NCBI GenBank assembly: GCA_945862495.1
Contig: CAMAYM010000078.1
Coordinates: 1 to 11,645, forward strand
Direction: 5' to 3'
Length of the DNA: 11,645 bases
DNA from: Bordetella parapertussis
GTDB lineage: Bacteria > Pseudomonadota > Gammaproteobacteria > Burkholderiales > Burkholderiaceae_B
Below, piece by piece: positions 7,396 through 11,645 of the stretch. The position numbers and the translations under genes are program-made. Under the pieces are notes generated by a model. The model was not told the DNA's origin. It saw only the letters and a program-made list of their open reading frames with translations, and did no database searches. Within the stretch, counting starts at the first letter, position 1, and each line of letters begins with the position of its first letter.

Positions 7396-8415
7396 ATGTC
7401 CATTACACGACGCAATCTGTTGACCGGTATGGGTGCCGGTGTGATTACCCTGGCCTCCCCCTTGAATAGCGCTTGGGCTCAATCTAAGGCTGAGTTCACC
7501 TATAAATATGCCAATAACTTGCCGCTCACGCATCCGATGAATATTCGGGCCAAGGAAATGGCAGACGCGATTCTAAAAGAAACGCAAGGTCGCGTAGAGA
7601 TTCGAATTTTCCCAAGCAGCCAGCTCGGCTCCGACACCGACATGCTGAGCCAAGTCCGTAGCGGTGGGGTCGAGTTTTTCACTCTGTCAGGCTTGATTTT
7701 GGCCACACTCGTTCCCGCATCGTCCATCACAGGTATTGGCTTTGCATTCGGTAATTACAACGATGTATGGAAAGCGTTGGATGGTGATTTAGGCGCACAT
7801 GTCCGTAAAAAGATCAATGAAGCGAATCTGGTTGTCATGGACAAGATTTGGGACAACGGCTTTAGACAGATCACCTCCTCGACCAAACCGATCCAAACAG
7901 CTGCCGACCTGAAGGGTTTCAAAATCCGCGTCCCGGTGTCACCGCTATGGACATCCATGTTTAAAGCGTTTGATTCGGCGCCAGCCTCAATCAACTTTAA
8001 CGAGGTTTACAGTGCCTTGCAGACAAAGATTGTCGACGGACAAGAAAATCCGCTCGCAATTATCGACACGGCCAAGCTTAATGAAGTTCAAAAGTTCTGC
8101 TCACTGACGAATCACATGTGGGATGGCTTTTGGTTCTTGGCAAACCGTCGCGCATGGGAACGCCTGCCTGAAAACCTGCGCGCAATTGTTGCTAAAAACA
8201 TCAATGCTGCAGGCATGAAAGAGCGTGAAGACGTCGCGGGTATGAATGCAACGCTGCAAAAGAGCTTGACTGAGAAAGGTATGGTCTTTAATCAAACCAC
8301 TCCCGACTCCTTCCGTGATCGCCTGCGCGCAGGTGGCTTTTATTCAGAGTGGAAAGGTAAGCTCGGTGATGAGGCCTGGGCCATGCTTGAGCGCTACAGA
8401 GGTAAATTGGCCTAA
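7396..8415 (+). CDS. dctP: TRAP transporter periplasmic substrate-binding protein, DctP family
   Basis: Extracytoplasmic receptor of a tripartite ATP-independent (TRAP) transporter. It binds its ligand in the periplasm and delivers it to the DctQM permease encoded next. The product has 339 residues, normal for the family. Residues 1-29 form a twin-arginine signal: MSITRRNLL, a hydrophobic stretch GMGAGVITLASPL, and a likely cleavage at AWA|Q, so it may be exported folded by Tat. The mature part follows the DctP fold, with KYANNLPLTHPMN near the N-terminus, FFTLSGLIL, and ADLKGFKIRVP, where Arg178 is in the place of the family's carboxylate-binding arginine. VDGQENPLAII (213-223) contains the conserved Asn218, and HMWDGFWFLANRRAWERLP follows. 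This suggests an organic-acid ligand, but the identity cannot be predicted. A terminator-like hairpin follows the stop and probably sets its ratio to the permease. The symbol is a family label, not a claim of C4-dicarboxylate specificity. Confidence 0.92.
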   Translation: MSITRRNLLTGMGAGVITLASPLNSAWAQSKAEFTYKYANNLPLTHPMNIRAKEMADAILKETQGRVEIRIFPSSQLGSDTDMLSQVRSGGVEFFTLSGLILATLVPASSITGIGFAFGNYNDVWKALDGDLGAHVRKKINEANLVVMDKIWDNGFRQITSSTKPIQTAADLKGFKIRVPVSPLWTSMFKAFDSAPASINFNEVYSALQTKIVDGQENPLAIIDTAKLNEVQKFCSLTNHMWDGFWFLANRRAWERLPENLRAIVAKNINAAGMKEREDVAGMNATLQKSLTEKGMVFNQTTPDSFRDRLRAGGFYSEWKGKLGDEAWAMLERYRGKLA

Positions 8416-8423
8416 CTATCGTG

Positions 8424-8449
8424 ACTTGGTCCGGCTTTCTGGATCAAGT
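8424..8449 (+). other. Stem-loop just after dctP
   Basis: ACTTGGTCC (8424-8432) pairs with GGATCAAGT (8441-8449) over nine positions including one G-U, around the 8-nt loop GGCTTTCT. No U-tract follows, so it is not itself a terminator. Its 3' arm overlaps the perfect palindrome CAAGTACTTG (8445-8454), so alternative pairings are possible. It may protect the 3' end of dctP mRNA. Confidence 0.45.
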
Positions 8450-8460
8450 ACTTGAGGCTC

Positions 8461-8490
8461 GGGCGCCCAATTTGCGGCGCCCAATTTTTT
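8461..8490 (+). terminator. Intrinsic terminator or attenuator between dctP and dctQM
   Basis: A perfect 7-bp, all-G/C stem GGGCGCC (8461-8467) / GGCGCCC (8476-8482) around an 8-nt loop, followed by AATTTTTT (8483-8490). This is a textbook rho-independent layout, placed 46 nt after the dctP stop and 51 nt before dctQM. The structure comes from a 12-bp direct repeat, GGCGCCCAATTT at 8462-8473 and 8476-8487, whose core GGCGCC is a palindrome. Since both genes encode one transporter, partial termination is the likely role. Confidence 0.75.
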
Positions 8491-8531
8491 ACTGAATTAA
8501 AAGTTAGTTGATTGGTTGTTTTGCAATATCC

Positions 8532-8535
8532 GGAG
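8532..8535 (+). promoter_or_regulatory. Ribosome binding site that fixes the dctQM start
   Basis: GGAG, 5 nt before ATG 8541. It supports this ATG over a TTG at 8508, 11 codons upstream in frame, which would place this site inside the gene. Confidence 0.75.
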
Positions 8536-8540
8536 CTTTT

Positions 8541-10379
8541 ATGACCACCCACGCAGCGTCTCACTCAACACCGATGGTTTCACGGCTCCTCAAACCTCTT
8601 GAAATCCTCAGCGCCGCACTGCTTGTGGTCATCATCACCATGCTGTTTATGGGCGTGGTGGCGCGCTATGTGTTTTCTATTCCGATCGTCTGGATCGACG
8701 AGGTGGTGTCATTATCTTTTCTATGGCTCGCGATGCTAGGCTCCGCAATTGCGATGCACCGTAATGAGCACCTAAGACTCAGTTTATTTTTAGAGATGAT
8801 GCCTAAACGCATACAAGGCTTTGTCCATGCGCTGGCGTTAGTCGCCATCGTGGCATTCTTGATAGCACTGATTAACCCCGCCATTATTTATGCGCAAGAG
8901 GAGTGGTTCGTTAAGACACCCGCTCTCAATATCCCCAATACCTACCGAGTGTCTGCTCTAGCTTTTGGGATCGTGGCAATGCTCGCGATCCTGATCACCT
9001 ATGCCACGCAAACAGTGAGCCGCAGTCATCTTTTCGCCGCGGTATTAGTCGTCAGCGCATTCGCGGCAGCGTGCTGGCTGGGTTCTGCATCATTAACGGA
9101 ACTCGGTCTTTACAACATTGTCTTTTTTCTGGTCATACTGGTGGCGCTCTGTTTAGTGGCAGGTGTTCCCATCGCCTTTTGCTTTGGCATAGGCGCGCTG
9201 AGCTACCTCGCTTTTGCTACGAGCGTACCGCTCATGGTGGTGATCGGTCGCATGGATGAAGGCATGTCTAGCCTGATTTTGGTTTCTGTGCCAATTTTTG
9301 TTCTGCTGGGGTGTGTCCTGGATGCAACCGGTATGGGTAAAGCGATTGTCGACTTTCTGGCGTCACTACTTGGACACATCAAGGCGGGGATGTCCTATGT
9401 GTTGTTAGGCTCTCTTTTCATTGTGTCTGGCATTTCCGGCTCGAAGGTCTCAGATATGGCGACCATTGCGCCCGCCCTATTTCCTGAAATGAAACGTCGC
9501 GGACATAAGCCAAAGGAAATGATCGCATTGCTGGCAACGGGCGCCGCGATGGCCGATACCGTGCCACCAAGCATCGTATTGATTGTACTGGGTTCGGTTG
9601 CAGGGGTATCGATTGCAGGTCTATTCCAAAGTGGTGTGGTCATTGCAATGGTATTGCTGGTCGCACTGGCAGTCTTAGCACGATGGAAAGCGCGTCACGA
9701 AATTATGGATCAAGTCAGACGCTCAAGTGGTTCTGTTATTAGTCGTGCCCTGTTGATTGCAGCACCGGCGCTTGTTCTGCCGTTTTTAATACGCAGTGCT
9801 GTGGGAGGGGGTGTTGCAACGGCCACTGAGGTCTCAACCATCGCAGTCCTCTATGCCATGATCATCGGCCAAGTGTTGTACGGTGGGCTGGGATGGCGCA
9901 AAATTTATGACATGCTGGTGGAAACGGCTGCGCTCAGCGGTGCAATTTTACTAATCTTGGGTACCGCCTCTGCAATGGCCTGGGCGATTACCCAAAGCGG
10001 CGTGGTACAGAGTCTTTCACAGTTTCTCACGACGCTCCCGGGTGGCGTCGTAAGCTTCATGATTGTCACGATCTTGATCTTTTTGATCTTGGGTTGCTTA
10101 CTTGAAGGTCTGCCGGCTATTTTGATCTTAGCGCCCATCATGTTTCCGATCGCGCGCAAGCTCGGCATTCATGATATTCATTATTCAATGGTTGTTGTTA
10201 CGGCGATGAATATCGGACTGATGATGCCTCCGATCGGGATCGGATTTTTTGTAGCCTGTCGCATTGGAAATACTTCACCAGATGAAGTGATGGGCGCAAT
10301 CTGGCCTTATATTATGGCGCTCATCGCGGGCCTTATTTTGATTGCAGCCGTGCCTTGGTTCTCGACCGTGGCGCTCTAG
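8541..10379 (+). CDS. dctQM: TRAP transporter fused permease, DctQ-DctM
   Basis: Inner-membrane part of the TRAP transporter, expected to take up ligand delivered by the preceding DctP in symport with Na+ (family knowledge). The product is 612 residues, close to the fused SiaQM of Haemophilus. Residues 1-160 are the small DctQ part with four hydrophobic segments (about 22-44, 52-72, 93-118, 137-157), including ARYVF and the WIDE...W..G.AIA.HR.EHL pattern. A further hydrophobic segment at about 163-181 links the two parts. From about 188 the large DctM part follows, with many membrane segments. Family hallmarks are PIFVLLGCVLDATGMG (251-266), VSGISGSKVSDMATI (295-309), ATGAAMADTVPPSI (332-345), GCLLEGLPAILILAPIMFPIA (518-538) and MNIGLMMPPIG (556-566). 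The start is ATG 8541 with GGAG 5 nt upstream. The gene follows dctP after 125 bp containing a terminator-like hairpin, and ends at a strong terminator. Confidence 0.93.
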   Translation: MTTHAASHSTPMVSRLLKPLEILSAALLVVIITMLFMGVVARYVFSIPIVWIDEVVSLSFLWLAMLGSAIAMHRNEHLRLSLFLEMMPKRIQGFVHALALVAIVAFLIALINPAIIYAQEEWFVKTPALNIPNTYRVSALAFGIVAMLAILITYATQTVSRSHLFAAVLVVSAFAAACWLGSASLTELGLYNIVFFLVILVALCLVAGVPIAFCFGIGALSYLAFATSVPLMVVIGRMDEGMSSLILVSVPIFVLLGCVLDATGMGKAIVDFLASLLGHIKAGMSYVLLGSLFIVSGISGSKVSDMATIAPALFPEMKRRGHKPKEMIALLATGAAMADTVPPSIVLIVLGSVAGVSIAGLFQSGVVIAMVLLVALAVLARWKARHEIMDQVRRSSGSVISRALLIAAPALVLPFLIRSAVGGGVATATEVSTIAVLYAMIIGQVLYGGLGWRKIYDMLVETAALSGAILLILGTASAMAWAITQSGVVQSLSQFLTTLPGGVVSFMIVTILIFLILGCLLEGLPAILILAPIMFPIARKLGIHDIHYSMVVVTAMNIGLMMPPIGIGFFVACRIGNTSPDEVMGAIWPYIMALIAGLILIAAVPWFSTVAL

Positions 10380-10396
10380 AGTCTGGGCTATTCATT

Positions 10397-10430
10397 AAAA
10401 AAGCTGCCAAATAAATCTGGCAGCTTTTTT
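10397..10430. terminator. Bidirectional intrinsic terminator between dctQM and lpd
   Basis: AGCTGCCA (10402-10409) pairs perfectly with TGGCAGCT (10418-10425) around the 8-nt loop AATAAATC. The flanking A-run (10397-10401) and T-run (10426-10433) can extend the stem and give U-tracts on both strands. It lies 18 bp after the dctQM stop and 35 bp after the convergent lpd stop, so it can serve both. Confidence 0.88.
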
Positions 10431-10464
10431 TTTGCTCACTTTATGACAAGCTCTGTTTCGAGAT

Positions 10465-11645
10465 TTACTTTTTCCGAACAGGTGGCAAGTCCGTGCAATG
10501 CCCTTCTGCGGCTTCGGCAGCGAGACCAATCGACTCACCAAGCGTTGGATGCGGATGAATAGTTTTACCGATATCCACTGCATCCGCGCCCATCTCTATG
10601 GCCAGCGAAACTTCACCGATTAGATCGCCTGCATGGGTACCCACAATACCGCCACCCAAGATCTTGTGTGTCGTTGCATCAAATAACAGCTTGGTAAAGC
10701 CTTCGTCTCGGCCATTTGCAATCGCACGACCTGAAGCAGCCCAAGGAAATACACCCTTAGTCACAGCAATCCCCTCTTGCTTGGCTTGGTCTTCCGTCAA
10801 GCCCACCCAAGCGATTTCTGGATCGGTGTACGCCACCGAGGGAATTACGCGTGCATCAAAGAAGCTCTTTTGACCTGCTGCAGCCTCAGCCGCGACATGA
10901 CCCTCATGCACTGCCTTGTGTGCCAGCATGGGCTGTCCAACAATATCCCCAATAGCAAAAATATTGGGCACGTTGGTACGCATCTGACGATCGACCTCAA
11001 TGAAGCCACGGTCCGTTACGGCAACACCTGCACGTTCCGCACTGATTTTTTTACCATTTGGCGTGCGGCCCACTGCCTGGAGCACCAAATCGTAGCGCTG
11101 CGGCTCTTTGGGTGCGCCCTCACCTTCAAAGGTCACGTAAATACCATCCTTTTTGGCCTCAGCACCGATTGTTTTAGTCTTGAGCATGAGGTTATCAAAG
11201 CGATGGGCATTAAACTTTTGCCAGACCTTGACCAAGTCCCGATCAGCACCCTGCATGAGACCATCCTGCATTTCAACCACATCAAGGCGTGCGCCCAGCG
11301 CAGAATAGACCGTGCCCATTTCAAGACCGATGATGCCGCCACCGACAATCAGCATTTTCTTTGGAATGCTGCGCAAAAGAAGCGCGCCTGTCGAATCAAC
11401 CACACGTTCATCATTTGGCATAAAAGGCAATTTTACTGATTGACTACCCGCTGCAATGATCGCCTGACCAAAAGCGATTGTCTGAACGCCCTTGTCAGTT
11501 TTTACGCTGAGGTGATTCGCTGTAACAAACTCACCTACTCCCTGAATGACGGTCACTTTACGTGCTTTAGCCATCCCCGCCAAACCACCGGTCAACTTGC
11601 CAATCACACCGTCCTTAAAAGCGCGGAGCTTATCAAGGTCGATTT
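10465..11645 (-). CDS. lpd: Dihydrolipoamide dehydrogenase (E3), 5' end cut by window edge
   Basis: Flavoprotein that reoxidises dihydrolipoyl groups of 2-oxoacid dehydrogenase complexes with NAD+. About 393 codons are visible, from IDLDKLRAFKDGVIGKLTGGLAGMAK to ...LPPVRKK and TAA at 10465. By alignment from memory with E. coli Lpd (IDKIRTWKEKVINQLTGGLAGMAK near residue 83), about 80 N-terminal residues lie outside the window. These would include the FAD-binding GxGxxG and the redox disulfide CxxxxC, and possibly an N-terminal lipoyl domain as in some betaproteobacterial E3 proteins. Visible landmarks are the NAD-binding VGGGIIGLE (11320-11343), the second FAD motif FAIGDIVGQPMLAHKA, and the catalytic His-Glu pair in HPTLGE (10534-10551). 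The GTG at 11607 is internal, not the start. In related genomes such a gene usually ends an aceE-aceF-lpd operon, but the upstream genes are not visible here. Confidence 0.94.
   Translation of the reverse strand, partial: IDLDKLRAFKDGVIGKLTGGLAGMAKARKVTVIQGVGEFVTANHLSVKTDKGVQTIAFGQAIIAAGSQSVKLPFMPNDERVVDSTGALLLRSIPKKMLIVGGGIIGLEMGTVYSALGARLDVVEMQDGLMQGADRDLVKVWQKFNAHRFDNLMLKTKTIGAEAKKDGIYVTFEGEGAPKEPQRYDLVLQAVGRTPNGKKISAERAGVAVTDRGFIEVDRQMRTNVPNIFAIGDIVGQPMLAHKAVHEGHVAAEAAAGQKSFFDARVIPSVAYTDPEIAWVGLTEDQAKQEGIAVTKGVFPWAASGRAIANGRDEGFTKLLFDATTHKILGGGIVGTHAGDLIGEVSLAIEMGADAVDIGKTIHPHPTLGESIGLAAEAAEGHCTDLPPVRKK

Noticed and set aside
7396..10379. TRAP genes as a horizontally acquired island between housekeeping genes
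   Set aside because: No tRNA, integrase, insertion sequence or flanking repeat is seen, and codon use looks by eye like that of the neighbours. This was not computed.
10777..11439. 220-codon open frame on the plus strand opposite lpd
   Set aside because: It lies wholly antisense to a clear lpd coding region, shows no domain I recognise, and is rich in His and Cys as expected from a mirrored frame.

Overview
The window looks like a conventional stretch of a betaproteobacterial chromosome, most likely Burkholderiales and perhaps near Alcaligenaceae. That guess rests on remembered family resemblance only: the GuaA glutaminase carries the 'LSGSHAS' variant and a '[25 protein letters not shown]' type C-terminal half, IMP dehydrogenase starts MRLIQ-ALTFDDVLLVPAFSQVLPRDTSL, and PurL is the long single-chain form. 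There is no RNA gene, CRISPR array, insertion sequence, phage gene or sign of recent transfer. Coding density is very high and no gene-free gap reaches 300 bases.

Bases 1-7269 (all minus strand) hold three purine biosynthesis genes, transcribed in the order purL, guaB, guaA. PurL makes FGAM, an early step toward IMP. GuaB oxidises IMP to XMP and GuaA aminates XMP to GMP. guaA runs off the left edge and lacks about its last 26 codons. guaB and guaA are 31 bp apart and almost certainly one operon. guaB has a consensus -10 box in the 225-bp purL-guaB gap, next to a GGGG-AAA-CCCC dyad. I see no terminator after purL, so some read-through is possible.

Bases 7270-7395 are a divergent control region. 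Bases 7396-10379 (plus strand) encode a TRAP transporter: a DctP periplasmic receptor with a twin-arginine signal, then a fused DctQM membrane protein. The 125-bp gap between them holds a 9-bp stem-loop and a well-formed intrinsic terminator, built on a 12-bp direct repeat of a palindrome. This suggests that the receptor is made in excess over the permease by partial termination. The substrate cannot be read from the sequence beyond 'probably an organic acid'.

A strong, apparently bidirectional terminator (about 10397-10430) separates dctQM from the convergent minus-strand gene for dihydrolipoamide dehydrogenase (lpd). Its first 80 or so codons, with the redox disulfide, lie beyond the right edge.

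I found no convincing undescribed system. The observations most worth a second look are regulatory: the terminator inside the TRAP operon, the guaB promoter dyad, and a TTTCCCC-NN-CGT motif shared upstream of guaB and purL.
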